NCBI GenBank assembly: GCA_013127575.1
Contig: CP053418.1
Location: 1-64,000 of the forward strand
Length of the DNA: 64,000 bases
DNA from: Ramlibacter terrae
GTDB taxonomy: Bacteria; Pseudomonadota; Gammaproteobacteria; Burkholderiales; Burkholderiaceae_C
Reading direction: 5' to 3'
Part shown: piece after piece, positions 10,793 through 20,590 of the stretch
Position numbering within the stretch: position 1 is the first letter of the stretch
Layout: the number at the start of each line of letters is the position of its first letter
Made by a program: the position numbers and the translations under genes
The notes under the pieces: model-generated
What the model was told of the DNA's origin: nothing
The model's input: only the letters and a program-made list of their open reading frames with translations
Database searches by the model: none

Positions 10793-11773
10793 TCAGTCCA
10801 TCGTGATCTTCCGCTCCCGGATCACCGCCCCATAGCGCTTGCTGTCCCCCTCCATCACCGCGCTGAACTGCGCGATGGTCAGCGGCGTCGGGTCCGCGCC
10901 CAGCGTCGCGATCTGCGTGCGCACAGCGGGTTGGCCCAGGATCGTGTTGATCTCGCGGTTCAGGCGCTCCACCACGGCGGGCGGCGTGCCGGCGGGCGCG
11001 TACAGGCCGTGGGTGGTGCCCGCGTCGAAGCCGGTCAGGCCCGCCTCGTGCAGCGTGGGCAGGTCCGGGTACTGCGACGCGCGGCGCGGGGCGGCGACCG
11101 CCAGCAGCTTCAGCTTGCCCGCCTTCACGTGGCCGAGCGCGATGCCGGGGTCGAAGTAGAAGTCGATCTGGCCCGCCAGCAGGTCCTGCAGCGCCGGCGA
11201 CGAGCCGCGGTACGGCACGTGCACCACGAACACGCCCGCCGGCCCTTGAGCATCTCGCCCGCCAGGTGCAGCCCGGTGGCGTTGCCCGCCGATCCGTAGG
11301 TCACCTTGCCGGGGTTGCGCTTCAGGTAGGCGATGAACTCGCGCACGTCCTTGGCCGGAAAGTCGCCGCGCGTGACCAGGAAGAGATTCAGCCGCGCCAG
11401 CGCCGCCACCGGCACCGGGTCCTTCGCCGGGTCCAGCGGCATCTTCGCGAAGATGTGCGGGTTGGTCGTGATCGTGCTGCCGGACGTCATCAGCAGCGTG
11501 TGCCCATCAGGCTCGGCCTTGGCCACAGGTCGGCGCCAATCATGCCGCTGGCGCCGGCGCGGTTCTCCACCACCACCGGTTGCCCCAGCGCCTGCTGCAG
11601 CGGCAGTGAGACGGCGCGCACCAGCGCGTCGGGCGAGCTGCCCGGCGGAAGTTGCAGACCACGCGGATCGGCTTGGCCGGCCGGGCCGGCGCCTGCGCGA
11701 AGGCGGGCGCGGCGGCGAGCGCGCCGAGCGCAGCAAGGAGTTGGCGGCGAGTGGCGGACGGGATGCGGTTCAT
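10793..11773 (-). CDS. Bug/TctC-family tripartite tricarboxylate receptor protein
   Basis: About 327 residues. Exported by an N-terminal signal with a twin-arginine-like start (SATRRQLLAALGALAAAPAFAQ). Typical Bug features are PIRVVCNFPPGSSPD near the mature N-terminus, YGSAGNATGLHLAGEML, FVVHVPYRGSSPALQDLLAGQID and a YPDLPTLHEAGL segment. It sits 17 bases after pobA on the same strand, so it may bind 4-hydroxybenzoate, protocatechuate or a related acid for that pathway. Bases are missing near 11246 (CCGGG), 11532 (CCTGG) and 11650 (TTCCCGCC); together they restore the frame overall. Confidence 0.88.
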
Positions 11774-11790
11774 GCGTTGACCTTGGTTGT

Positions 11791-12965
11791 TCATGCGTCC
11801 ACCGGCAGGCCGGTGAAGTTCTCGGAGAAATCCATGCGGCCCGGCTCGCTTCCCGTCATGTAGGCGAGCTCGGCGCGCTGCAGGCGGCGGACGAATTCAT
11901 TCTCGCCGGGGAACTGGTGGACCATCGTGCAAAGCTTGGCGGAGAAGCGCTGCACCAGCCACATGCGCTTGAGGCACGTGTCCGAGTAGCGCGCCAGCAG
12001 GTCGGCGCGATCGGCGCGGTAGCGCTCGACCAGCGCGTGCGCCAGCACCTTCACGTCGGCCATCGCCGAGTTCAGGCCCTTGGCGCCGGTGGGCGGCACG
12101 ATGTGGGCGGCGTCGCCCGCCGGGAACAGGCGGCCGTACTGCATGGGCTCCGCGAGGAAGCTGCGCATGGCCGTCACCGCCTTCTGCGTGATCGGGCCTT
12201 CGTTCACCGGCGGCAGCCCGGGCACGTCGAGCCGCTTGTGCAGCTCGGCCCAGATGCGGTCGTCCGACCAGTTGTCCGGGCTGTCGTCGGGCGCGCACTG
12301 CAGGTACAGGCGCGTCACGCTGGGCGAGCGGATCGACATCATCGCGAAGCCGTCTTCGTGGCAGCCCCGGGTGATGTCCTCGATGGCGGGCTTGGCCTCG
12401 GCGACGATGCCAAGCCAGCCGAAGGGGTACACGCGGTCGAACACCTTCATGCGCTCGGCCGGGATGGCCGCGCGGCTGACGCCGCGGAAGCCGTCGCAGC
12501 CCGCCACGTAGTCGCATTCGAGCGTCGCCGCTTCGCCGTTGCGCTCGAAGTGGATCACCGGGCGCTCGCCCTCCAGGCCTTCGATGCGCGAGACCGGCGC
12601 CTCGTACAGCGTGGGCTGCCCGCTGCGGTCGCGCGCGTCCATCAGGTCGGACACCACCGCGTGCTGCGGATAGACCAGGTGTTGCGGCCGCTCACCTGGC
12701 CGAAGTCGATCGGGTGCGATTCGCCGTCGAAGCGGAAGTCGATGGCCTTCTGCTTCAGGCCGCGCGCGCCCACGCCTTCACCCACGCCGAACTCGCGCAG
12801 CATCTCCACCGTGCCCTGCTCGAGGACGCCGGCGCGCTGGCGCGTGCGCACGTGCTCCTGCCCGGAGCGTTCCACGATCACCGATTCGATCCCCTGCGTG
12901 TGCAGGATCTGCGCGAGCATGAGCCCGGCCGGCCCGGCGCCGACGATGCCGACTTGCGTGCGCAT
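11791..12965 (-). CDS. pobA: 4-hydroxybenzoate 3-monooxygenase
   Basis: FAD enzyme of about 391 residues that hydroxylates 4-hydroxybenzoate to protocatechuate with NAD(P)H. Visible are the Rossmann dinucleotide motif GAGPAGL at residues 9-15, the [13 protein letters not shown] segment typical of PobA near residue 40, the DG motif in CDYVAGCDG, and the FAD-ribityl motif [16 protein letters not shown] near residue 290. Length matches the family (394). Its ATG overlaps the ligB stop (TGATG), so it is translated with the ring-cleavage enzyme that uses its product. One C is missing near 12680 (CCCTGG). Confidence 0.9.
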
Positions 12966-13804
12966 CAGGCCTGCTCCTCGAAGGTGATCAGGCCCATGCC
13001 GGTGGTCATGGGGGCATAGTAGTTGCGGTGCACGCGCTTCGCCTCGGCGCCGAGCGCGCCGCGCATCACCAGCCACATGATCAGCTCGATGCCTTCCACG
13101 CCGTACTTCTCCATCATCGTTTCGTGTGTCATGGTCGTGATGCTTTCCGGTCGCGCTCGAGCCGGTCGAGGAAGTCCATGTCGTTGGCTTCCTGCATGTG
13201 GCCGAACTGCGGGCCGGTGAGCTGGTGCGACATGCCGCCGGTGCCGATGACCGCCACCGTGAAGTCGGGCGCGTAGCTTTCCACCGCGCGGCGGATCGCC
13301 TGCCCGAGCCGGTAGCAGCGGCGCGCGGTCGGCAACGGATGCTGCAGCACGTTGACCTCCAGCGGGATGGTGGGCACGGGCCGGTGCCGTCGGCGTGGTC
13401 GAAGCACAGGTGCATCGGCACCAGGAAGCCGTGTTCGACGGCCATCTCTGGCAGATGGTGATGTCGAACTCGTCGTACACCAGCGCGCGGCACAGGTGCT
13501 GCGAGAACTGCACGTCGCCCGGGATCGCGGGCAGCGGCCGCACGCCGAAGCCCTCATCGGCGATCGCGTATCGGTCGGCGCAGCCCACGGCGAAGGTGGG
13601 GTACTTGTCGAAGAAGAAGTCGGCGCCGTGGTCGTTGTAGACCATGATGGCCACGTCGGGCTTCAGGTCCTTGAGCCACTGGCGCACCGGCACGTACGCG
13701 TCGAACAGCGGCTTCCAGGCCGGCAGCGCCGTCTTGCCGCGGTCGTACGCGCCGCCGACGGAGGGTACGTGCGAGGTGCCGATGCCGGCGATGACGCGTC
13801 CCAT
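12965..13804 (-). CDS. ligB: Protocatechuate 4,5-dioxygenase beta (catalytic) subunit
   Basis: Class III extradiol ring-cleavage enzyme, about 280 residues, that opens protocatechuate to 4-carboxy-2-hydroxymuconate semialdehyde. Iron ligands and catalytic histidine are visible as GTSHVP (His12), NDHGADFF (His near 59) and GTGGMSHQL (catalytic His near 190), with the late [12 protein letters not shown] segment of the LigB family. It overlaps ligA upstream (TGATGG) and pobA downstream. Three single bases are missing, at about 13148 (CCCGG), 13380 (CCCGG) and 13445 (CCAGG). Gallate or 3-O-methylgallate dioxygenase are related alternatives, but the pobA partner favours protocatechuate. Confidence 0.88.
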   Translation of the reverse strand: MGRVIAGIGTSHVPSVGGAYDRGKTALPAWKPLFDAYVPVRQWLKDLKPDVAIMVYNDHGADFFFDKYPTFAVGCADRYAIADEGFGVRPLPAIPGDVQFSQHLCRALVYDEFDITICQRWPSNTASWCRCTCASTTPTAPARAHHPAGGQRAAASVADRAPLLPARAGDPPRGGKLRARLHGGGHRHRRHVAPAHRPAVRPHAGSQRHGLPRPARARPESITTMTHETMMEKYGVEGIELIMWLVMRGALGAEAKRVHRNYYAPMTTGMGLITFEEQA

Positions 13805-14165
13805 CAGGTCGCTCCCGCGTCGTTGCGCGTGGCGGGGAACTGCTCGTAGCTTTCGCCCCGCATCCGCGCGCCCATCTTGTAGAGGCCGTTGCCCGTGACC
13901 ACGCCGAGCTTGATCAGGAAGTAGATGTTGCCGCCGTGCGCCAGCAGGCCCCGGAAGTCGCGGTCGCGCACCAGCTGGCGTTCTTCGGGCGTGAGCGCGT
14001 AGGCTTCCATGAAGGCTTCCTCGTCACGCTGGAAGGCTTCGCGGTTGGCGGCCTGCGAGAGGGCGTTGCACATCTTGTTGATGCGGAATCCGCGCCACGA
14101 GGCGGCGAGGTCGAAGACGTCGGAGCCCGGATGCGGGCGCCCGGCGCGAGTTGCTGGTCAGGCAT
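13804..14165 (-). CDS. ligA: Protocatechuate 4,5-dioxygenase alpha (small) subunit
   Basis: About 120 residues, the LigA small subunit that closes the active site of LigB. Family marks are FRINKMCNAL, a central ALTPEERQLVRDRDF helix and GGNIYFLIKLG near residue 90. It is first gene of the ligA-ligB-pobA unit. The gap to the divergent marR at 14243 (77 bases) must hold both promoters. One C is missing near 14148, where CCCGGG reads CCGGG. Confidence 0.88.
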
Positions 14166-14242
14166 GGCTGCGGCTTGGTTAGGATCGAAGGACGTTCTGA
14201 GTCTAGGGGCCGCCCCCATAGTTCATCTAATCAACTACCTGC

Positions 14243-14753
14243 ATGCCGCTGCTGCACCCGACCACCGTCGATGACCTGCTGAACTACCGGCTGAGCTGCC
14301 TGCTGGATGCCAGCGGCGCCATGGTGACGCGCCTGTGCGAGGGCCGCTTCGGCATCACGCGCCGCGAATGGCGGCTGGTCGCGCTGCTGGCGGCGCACGG
14401 CGCGATGTCGCCGTCGACGCTGGCGGAGCGCGCGCACGGCGCGCGGTCGCACCTCTCGCCACATCACCGAGCTGGTGGGCAAGGGCCTGCTGCGCAAGCT
14501 TCCGGTGGAAGGCGATGGCCGCCGCGCGCTGGTGGAGCTGACGGCGAAAGGGACGGCGTTGTACGGCGAGTTGTTCCCGCAGTCGGCGCGCTTCAATGAC
14601 CAGGTGCTGGCAGTGCTCGATGCGAAGGAGCTGGCGGTGTTCGAACGCGCGCTCGACAAGCTGACCGAGGCCGCCGAGCGCATCGCGGCGACCCGGCCGG
14701 TCGACGCGAAAGCGGACCGGCGCCGGGGGGGCGCGCGGCGGGTGGAGCGGTAA
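14243..14753 (+). CDS. MarR-family regulator divergent from ligAB-pobA
   Basis: About 170 residues with a winged helix: EWRLVALLAAHGAMSPSTLAERA, then TSRHITELVGKGLLRKLP as recognition helix and wing, and DGRRALVELTAKG as the wing tip. A C-terminal dimerisation helix pair follows. Its position, divergent and 77 bases from ligA, suggests it represses or activates the ring-cleavage operon in response to an aromatic acid. Two bases are missing near 14437, where CACCTGG reads CACGG. Confidence 0.83.
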
Positions 14754-14760
14754 GCCGCCC

Positions 14761-14799
14761 TGTCATTGCGGCCTTTTCGGGTCGAGCCCGGGATGACAG
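14761..14799. repeat. Dispersed palindromic repeat, family B
   Basis: An intergenic element with GTCATTGCGG and the inner GTCGAGCCCGGGATGACA core. A related copy cluster lies at 51971-52035. Such imperfect palindromes between convergent genes resemble REP elements. Confidence 0.5.
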
Positions 14800-14804
14800 G
14801 ATGG

Positions 14805-15208
14805 CTAGGATGCCCGCACCGTGCCGCCGGGCGCTTCCTCGATCAGCGCCATGATGTTCCCCTCGCTGTCCTTGAACCAAGCCGCCTTCGCGCCGCCGGC
14901 CGTGACGGCGCCCTCCGCGCTGCGCTCGCCGGGCATGTCCGGGTACTCCTCGAACACCACGCCGCGCGCCTTCAGCTTGCGCATCAGCCCGTCGACGTCG
15001 GTCACCGACCAGAAGGCCTGGCTGGCTTGCGACGTGCCGGCGTTCGGCGTCGGGTAAAGGAAGGCGGCGGTGCCCTTGCCGAACTCGTAGACCACGCCGC
15101 CGTTGGTCTCCATCTTGGCCTCCAGGCCGACCTTGGTTTCGTAGAACTGCCGGGCGCGCGCCGGTCGCGAGCCGGGATGTACGCGTACATCGCAAAGTCG
15201 TGCAGCAT
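14805..15208 (-). CDS. Glyoxalase/VOC superfamily protein
   Basis: About 134 residues with two beta-alpha-beta-beta-beta modules of the vicinal oxygen chelate fold: RARQFYETKVGL starts the first, a WSVTDVDGLMRKLKARGVVFEEYP segment the second, and AWFKDSEGNIMALIEE ends it. These proteins are lyases, dioxygenases or resistance proteins; the metal ligands are not clear enough to choose. It is the last gene of a leftward run of four small genes. One T is missing near 15170 (CCTGG). Confidence 0.78.
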
Positions 15209-15217
15209 GCCGGTCTC

Positions 15218-15571
15218 CTAGGCGTTCACGATCACTTCGAAGCCGCCGAAGATCATGCGCTTGCCGTCGAACGGCATGTTCTCCATGAAGGGCTTCATGC
15301 GCGGGTCGTCGCCGGATTTCTTCATGCCTTTGTCGCGCACGGCCTTCGACGGCCACGTGATCCAGGCGAACACCACGGTCTCGTCGGGCTCGCGCTGCAC
15401 GGCCATCGGGAACGAGGTGAGCTTGCCTTCGGGCACGTCGTCGCCCCAGCACTCCACCAGGCTGAGCGCGCCGCATTCCTTGAAGATGACCGCCGACGTC
15501 TCGGCCATCTTGCGGTAGGCCTCCTTGTTGGCGGTGGGGATGGGGATGACGAAGCCATCGACGTAGTTCAT
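15218..15571 (-). CDS. DUF1428 family protein, copy 1
   Basis: 117 residues, intact. It begins MNYVDGFV and carries ALSLVECWGDDVPEGKLTSF, a TWPSK loop, and ends KRMIFGGFEVIV, all typical of DUF1428, a dimeric alpha-beta barrel (ferredoxin-like) family of unknown function. It shares most of its sequence with the copy at 16252-16605, from which a glutathione transferase gene separates it. Confidence 0.85.
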   Translation of the reverse strand: MNYVDGFVIPIPTANKEAYRKMAETSAVIFKECGALSLVECWGDDVPEGKLTSFPMAVQREPDETVVFAWITWPSKAVRDKGMKKSGDDPRMKPFMENMPFDGKRMIFGGFEVIVNA

Positions 15572-15581
15572 GTTGCTCTCC

Positions 15582-16244
15582 TCAATCCCGGTCGGGCGCA
15601 CCCAGCGGGAACAGGTTGCGGAAGGGCCGGGCCGCGTCCACGGCCTTGGCGAACGAGGGCCGCGCCAGCAGCCGCGCTCGATAGGCTTGCAGCAGCGGAT
15701 AGGTCTCGGCGATGCGGTGCGTCCAGTCCGCGTAGAACAGGAAGGGCGCGGCGGCGCAGTCGGCCATCGTGAAGTCGCCGCCCGCGGCCCGGTGCGGCCG
15801 GCCAGCCGCCCTTCGAGCCAGGCGTAGGCGCGCTCCAGCTTTTCGATGGACAGCGCCATGCCCTCGCTGCGCTTGGTCAGGTCGCCCGTGATGGCGCCGT
15901 CCACCGCGTGCTGGGCGGCGTTCATCACGTGCAGGTCGAAGAAGCGGTCCATGAACCGCACCTCCAGCGCCGCCTGCGGGTCGGCCGGGATCAGCCGCAC
16001 CGGCCCCGGGCGCGCCATCTGCAGGTACTCGATGATGATGCTGGTCTCGGCCGGTCGCGGTCGCCGTCCACCAGCACCGGGAACTTGCGCAAGGGCCACA
16101 GGCGCAGCCATTCTTCCGTATCCGCGGAGGGGGCCAGACGGTGCGCAGGTCGTACGGCAGGGCGTTCTCATGCAGGGCCACGAGGACCTTCTGCGTGTAC
16201 GAGGAGAAGGGGTGGCCGTAGACCACCGGGGGCGTCGTCGCCAT
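15582..16244 (-). CDS. Glutathione S-transferase family protein
   Basis: About 221 residues. The N-terminal thioredoxin-like domain has YGHPFSSYTQKVLVALHE (a serine in the active-site position), FPVLVDGDRDLAETSIIIEYL with the cis-proline and ETS glutathione-binding motif. The C-terminal helical domain has GGDFTMADCAAAPFLFY. It sits between two DUF1428 copies in one run. Single bases are missing near 15792 (CCCGG), 16055 (CCTGG) and about 16130, the last not clearly resolved. Confidence 0.83.
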   Translation of the reverse strand: MATTPPVVYGHPFSSYTQKVLVALHENALPYDLRTVWPPPRIRKNGCACGPCASSRCWWTATATGRDQHHHRVPADGAPGAGAADPGRPAGGAGGAVHGPLLRPARDERRPARGGRRHHGRPDQAQRGHGAVHRKAGARLRLARRAAGRPHRAAGGDFTMADCAAAPFLFYADWTHRIAETYPLLQAYRARLLARPSFAKAVDAARPFRNLFPLGAPDRD

Positions 16245-16251
16245 GCCGCGG

Positions 16252-16605
16252 TCAGGCTTCCACGATGATCTGGAAGCCGCCGAAGATCATGCGCTTGCCG
16301 TCGAAGGGCATCGCGGCCGGGTCATGGTCCATGCGCGGGTCTTCCATCGACTTCTTCATGCCGGCGTCGCGCGCTTCCTTCGACGGCCGGGTGATCCACG
16401 AGAACACCACCGTCTCGTCGTCCTTGCGCTGCACGGCCATCGGGAAGGACGTGAGCTTGCCCTCGGGCACGTCGTCACCCCAGCACTCCACCACGGTCAG
16501 CGCACCGTGGTCCTTGAACACGGCAGAGGCGGTCTGGGCCAGCTTGCGGTATTCCTCGCGCTTGGCGGTGGGGACGGGCACGACGAAGCCATCGACGTAG
16601 TTCAT
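16252..16605 (-). CDS. DUF1428 family protein, copy 2
   Basis: 117 residues, intact, with the same opening (MNYVDGFV) and closing (KRMIFGGFQIIVEA) as copy 1 but with a divergent loop around residue 95 (MDHDPAAMPFDG). It is first gene of the DUF1428-GST-DUF1428-VOC run; a GGAGAC ribosome site precedes the ATG. Function unknown. Confidence 0.85.
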   Translation of the reverse strand: MNYVDGFVVPVPTAKREEYRKLAQTASAVFKDHGALTVVECWGDDVPEGKLTSFPMAVQRKDDETVVFSWITRPSKEARDAGMKKSMEDPRMDHDPAAMPFDGKRMIFGGFQIIVEA

Positions 16606-16638
16606 GGGGGTCTCCTTGGATGAAGCGCGGCCGCGGGA

Positions 16639-17025
16639 TTGCGGCCGCTCATGAACATACGACGAATGGGGCGGGCCGGGATCGACAGGCCCGTTGTAAC
16701 AATTCGCGCGCTCGCACTACCCCATCCGCAGCACGATCTTTCTCGCCGCGCCAGCGCGCTGGAGAGCGATCCGGCGCTGGTGCTCGCGCTCGACGACGTG
16801 CTGCTTGAGCGCGAGGCCTGCCGCAGGCAAGGCTATGCGCTGTCGCTCGGCACCTCGGTGCCGGGCGCATCGGCGCTGGCGATCCTGGTGCCGGTGCCGC
16901 GCGGCACGCCGCCCATGACGCTCAGCCTGGGCGGCCCGATGGAGGAGGTCACCCGCGAGGAAGCACGGCTGGTGCGGGTGCTGAACGAATCCGTGGAGGT
17001 GCTGCGGCGCGCCGTGGCGCGCTGA
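16639..17025 (+). pseudogene. Fragment of an IclR-family regulator (effector domain only)
   Basis: The last 85 residues resemble the end of the IclR ligand domain: a REACRRQGYALSLGTSVPG segment, then ALAILVPVPRG and MTLSLGGP, and a closing helix. The upstream half lacks the winged-helix domain and the first part of the effector domain; the 16639-16740 stretch is not recognisable. It is probably a remnant. No other gene on the plus strand is nearby. Confidence 0.5.
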
Positions 17026-17031
17026 CGGCGC

Positions 17032-17990
17032 TCACTCCACCGTGATGTTCCGCTCGCGCACCAGGTGACCCCACTTCTCGCGGTCGGTGGTCACCACCTT
17101 GCGCATCTCGTCCGGGGTGCTGGTGGTGATCGCTGCGCCGCGCTGCTGCCATGCTGCCGGACACCTCGGCCGACTTGATCGCCTTCACCAGCTCCTCGTG
17201 CAGCCTCTGCTGCACGGCGGGGGCAGGCCGGCCGGCGCGATGAAGCCGAACCAGATGTTGTCCTCGAAGCCGGGCACGCTCTTGCCGATCGGCGGGATGT
17301 CGGGGGCCGGGTCGATGCCGCGGTGCTCGTCACGCCGATCGCGCGCAGCTTGCCCGACTGGATCATCGGCAGCGCCACCGGCAGGTTCTCGAAAGCCATC
17401 TGGATGTCGCCCGCCATCAGCCCCTGCATCGCCGGCCCGCTGCCCTTGTACGGCACGTGCGTGATGTCGACCTTGGTGCTGCGCGAGAGCAGCTCGCCAT
17501 TCAGGTGCGCGCTGGAGCCGGTGCCCATGGAGCCGTAGGAGACCTTGCCCTTCTCCTTGTGCATCCACGCCACCAGCTCCTCCATGTTCTTCGCCGGCAC
17601 CGACGGGTGCACGACCAGCACGTTGGGCAGCGTGATCGCCAGCGTCAGCGGCGTGATGTCCTTGACCGTGTCGACCTTCATCGTCTTGTACAGCGCCGGG
17701 TTCACCGTCATCACGCTGGCCGGCACCAGGCCGATGGTGGTGCCGTCGGGCTTGGCGGCGGCGATCGCCTGCAGCCCCAGCACGCCGTTCGCGCCCGGCT
17801 TGTTCTCCACGATCACCGGCACCTTCATGTTCTCGCCCAGCACCTTGCCGGTCAGGCGCGCCAGCTGGTCCGATAGGCCGCCCGGCGGGTACGGCACGAT
17901 GAGGGTGATGCGCTGCGGGTCCTGCGCTTGCGCGGCCCCGGCGAGGGTGAGCGCGGCGAACGCCAGCGCCATGCGGCGGTTGAGGGTCAT
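17032..17990 (-). CDS. Bug/TctC-family binding protein
   Basis: About 320 residues with a signal peptide (MTLNRRMALAFAALTLAGAAQAQ). Bug marks are ITLIVPYPPGGLSDQLAR at the mature start, VIVENKPGANG, SYGSMGTGSSAHLNGELL and ITHVPYKGSGPAMQGLMAGDI. It follows the amidohydrolase gene by 24 bases and probably binds that pathway's substrate. The C-terminal third is scrambled by missing bases near 17152, 17222 (C-run) and 17310 (CACCCGCGG); these three do not fall in CCNGG. Confidence 0.82.
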
Positions 17991-18460
17991 GCTTGTCTCC
18001 TTGGGGTTTGGACTTCAGGCGGCCAGCGCCGCGCGGACGCTGTCCTGCGTCAGCTCGCGCTCGGAAATCTGCAGGCTGCGCTCCCACGGCCAGCGCTGCG
18101 TGGGCGGCAGCGGCGTCTGGTCGACGGGCTGGCCGGCGGGTAGATCGCCGCCAGCTTGCCCTTGTCCTGCAGGATGCGGATGTCGGCCAGCGGGTCGCCG
18201 TCCACCACCAGCAGGTCGGCGAACTTGCCGACCTCGAGCGTGCCGGTGTTGGCGCCGTCCACCGTGATCGAACTGTTCTTCGTGCCGCAGGTGATCGCCT
18301 CCAGCGGACTCATGCCGAGCAGCGTCACGAACAACTCCAGCTCGCGCGCATGCCATTGCCCATAGGGCGTGACGGCGAAGCCGGAGTCGGTGCCGCACAT
18401 CATCGTCACGCCGTTGCGGTGCGCGTACGACAGGTTGGTCACGGCTTTGTCCGGTCGCGC

Positions 18461-19690
18461 GGCGGATTCAACCGGTCAATGCAACACACTAACCACCGCG
18501 GAGGCGGAAGGAGTGTTGCAGATGAAGCGACGGCGGCCACGGATCTACTACTCGGACAGCCAGAAGGCGCTGATGTGGGAGCGCTGGAAACAAGGCTGGA
18601 CACTGCATGAGATTGGCAAGCTGTTTGATCGGCCTCACACGTCGATCCACCAGATTCTTGCGGCGACGGGTGGATTCCGGCCGCCGCAACGAGCGCGATC
18701 ACCAGATGCGCTGACTCTGGCCGAACGCGAGGAGATCTCCGGGCGATGGTGGCCGGCGAATCTATTCGATCAACCGCGGCTCGACTTGGGCGAGCACCAT
18801 CGACGATCAGCCGAGAGATAAAGCGCAACGGCGGCTGCGACGGCTATCGCGCTAGCCTAGCCGATGCGGCGGCTTGGGATCGAGCGCGGCGCCCTAAGAC
18901 CTGCAAGTTGCGGAACAACCGCGCGTTGGCCCGGCTCGTAGCTGAGAAGCTCCGGCTGCTCTGGGCGCCGGAGCAGATTGCAGGTTGGCTCAAGCATACT
19001 TATCCGGGCGACCAGAGCCTCCACGTGTCACACGAGACCATCTACCGCAGCCTGTTCATTCAAGCGCGTGGCGCCTTGAAGAAGGAGCTGCTGGAACACC
19101 TGAGACGCACGCGCGGGATGCGCCGCTCTCGGCACTACACGCAGAAGACGGCGATCCACGGGCAGATCGCCGATGCCGTTTCGATCAGCGAGCGACCCGC
19201 TTCGGTCGAAGATCGAGCCGTGCCTGGCCACTGGGAAGGTGACTTGGTCTTCGGCAGTCGCAACAGCCAGATTGCCACGCTGGTCGAGCGACAGACGCGA
19301 TACGTGATGCTGGTGAAGCTCGGTGGCAAAGACTCGCAGACGGTCGTCAACGCCCTGATCAAGAATGCCCGCAAGCTGCCGCAGGAGCTCTATAAATCCC
19401 TGACCCGGGATCGAGGCACAGAGATGCATGCCCACAAGCAGTTCACCATGGCCACCGACATCCAAGTCTTCTTCTGCGACCCCCAGAGCCCCGGCAACGC
19501 GGAAGCAACGAGAACACCAACGGTCTACTCCGTCAGTACATGCCGAAGGGCATGGACCTCTCGGACTTCTCCCAGACCCAGCTCAACGCAATAGCGAGAC
19601 AATTGAACGAGAGGCCGCGCAAGACGCTCGGCTTCCACACGCCCGCTGAGATGTTCAGCGAATGTGTTGCGTTGACCGGTTGAATCCGCC
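18461..19690 (+). mobile_element. IS30-family insertion sequence, 1230 bp
   Basis: The ends are inverted repeats starting GGCGGATTCAACCGGTCAA and extending with one mismatch through GCAACAC. A 2-base direct repeat (GC at 18459-18460 and 19691-19692) flanks it, the short target duplication typical of IS30. It contains a single transposase gene on the plus strand, opposite to the disrupted amidohydrolase gene. The target gene can be rejoined exactly, so the insertion is recent. Confidence 0.9.
18522..19683 (+). CDS. IS30-family transposase
   Basis: About 387 residues. An N-terminal HTH region (WKQGWTLHEIGKLFDRPHTS) and a second one (STAARLGRAPSTISREIKRNGG) are followed by the DDE catalytic core: GHWEGDLVFG with the first Asp, LTRDRGTEM with the second, and CDPQSPWQRGSNENTNG with the Glu. 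It ends inside the right inverted repeat. A C is missing near 18742 (TCCCGGG) and a T near 19491 (CCCTGG), both CCNGG, so the enzyme is probably intact in the cell. Confidence 0.9.
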
Positions 19691-20590
19691 GCTTGAAGCG
19701 GTCGATGCGCGCCTGCGAGCAGCCGGCGATGTGGCCCCAGTCGGCGATGTTGGCCGTGAAGGTCAGCGCCGGGCAGCACGGGATGCCGCTTTCGGCGAGG
19801 CGGTCGGCCTGCTGCGCGTCCATGAAGTCGGCATGCATGATCCAGTCGATGCCGGCCTCGACGCAGTCCATCACCGACTGGCCGCTGCGCGCATGCGCCG
19901 TCACGCGCCGTCCGAGCCGGTGCGCCTCCTGCACGATCACCTTCAGTTCTTCCGCGTTGAACGCCGGCACGCTGCCGCCGCCGGGCGTGAGGATGGACGA
20001 CTCGCCGCTGGCCGCGATCTTGATGAAGTCGACGCCGTTCTTCACCTGGTCGCGCACCTCGTTGACCATCTGGCTCGCGCCTTCGGTCAGCGCGCCCACG
20101 CCGGAGCGCGGCGAGCCGACCCACGAGGGAAAGTAGTCGGTCAGCGCGGCGTGCGTACTGAGGTAGCGAGCGGCCGCGGAGATGCGCGGGCCGGGGAACA
20201 GGCCGGCCTTGATCGCGTCGCGCACGGCGACGGCCACGAACCAGCTGCCGCCCGGGTCGCTGAAGGAGGTCACGCCCGCCTGCAGCACGGCGCGCGCATG
20301 GTAGGTGCCGCGGATGGCGCGGTACTCGGCGGAGCCGAACAGGTCCTGCTCCTCGATGCCGCGCGCCACGCCGTAGCTGATGTGGCAGTGCGCGTCGACC
20401 ATGCCGGGCATCACCGTCTGCCCGGTGGCATCGCGCGCGACCTGCGCGTTGGGCGGAGCGGCCGCACCGGGCCTTCGCCCGCGGCAACCTGCGTGATGCG
20501 ATCGTTGTCGATCTCGATCCAGTGCAGCGGCTGCGGCGCACGGCCGGTGCCGTCGATCAGCGTGCCGCCGGTGATGTACTGCTTCATGGC

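Larger units (their letters stand above)
18015..20587 (-). pseudogene. Metal-dependent amidohydrolase split by an IS30 element
   Basis: An imidazolonepropionase/prolidase-like amidohydrolase of the TIM-barrel metal hydrolase superfamily. The 5' part (20587 to 19691) has GQTVMPGMVDAHCHIS with the first metal histidines, FIKIAASGESS, and RVTAHARSGQS. The 3' part (18460 to 18015) continues with NLSYAHRNGVTMMCGTDSG (metal aspartate), SPLEAITCGTKNS and GKFADLLVVDGDPL. Removing 18461-19690 plus one copy of the GC duplication, and restoring one C in CCCGG, joins the halves as RFKRD-PDKAVTNL without loss. Other gaps are near 18133 (CCCGG) and 20470 (CCGGG). The insertion should abolish the enzyme and may cut expression of the binding protein downstream. 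Confidence 0.88.

Noticed and set aside
11266..12987. A 573-codon plus-strand open frame
   Set aside because: Antisense shadow of pobA and a Bug gene, with the typical Arg/His/Val-rich composition and no ribosome site.
15218..16605. Assembly duplication as the cause of the two DUF1428 genes
   Set aside because: The copies differ at many codons and in loop length balance, so they are diverged paralogues.
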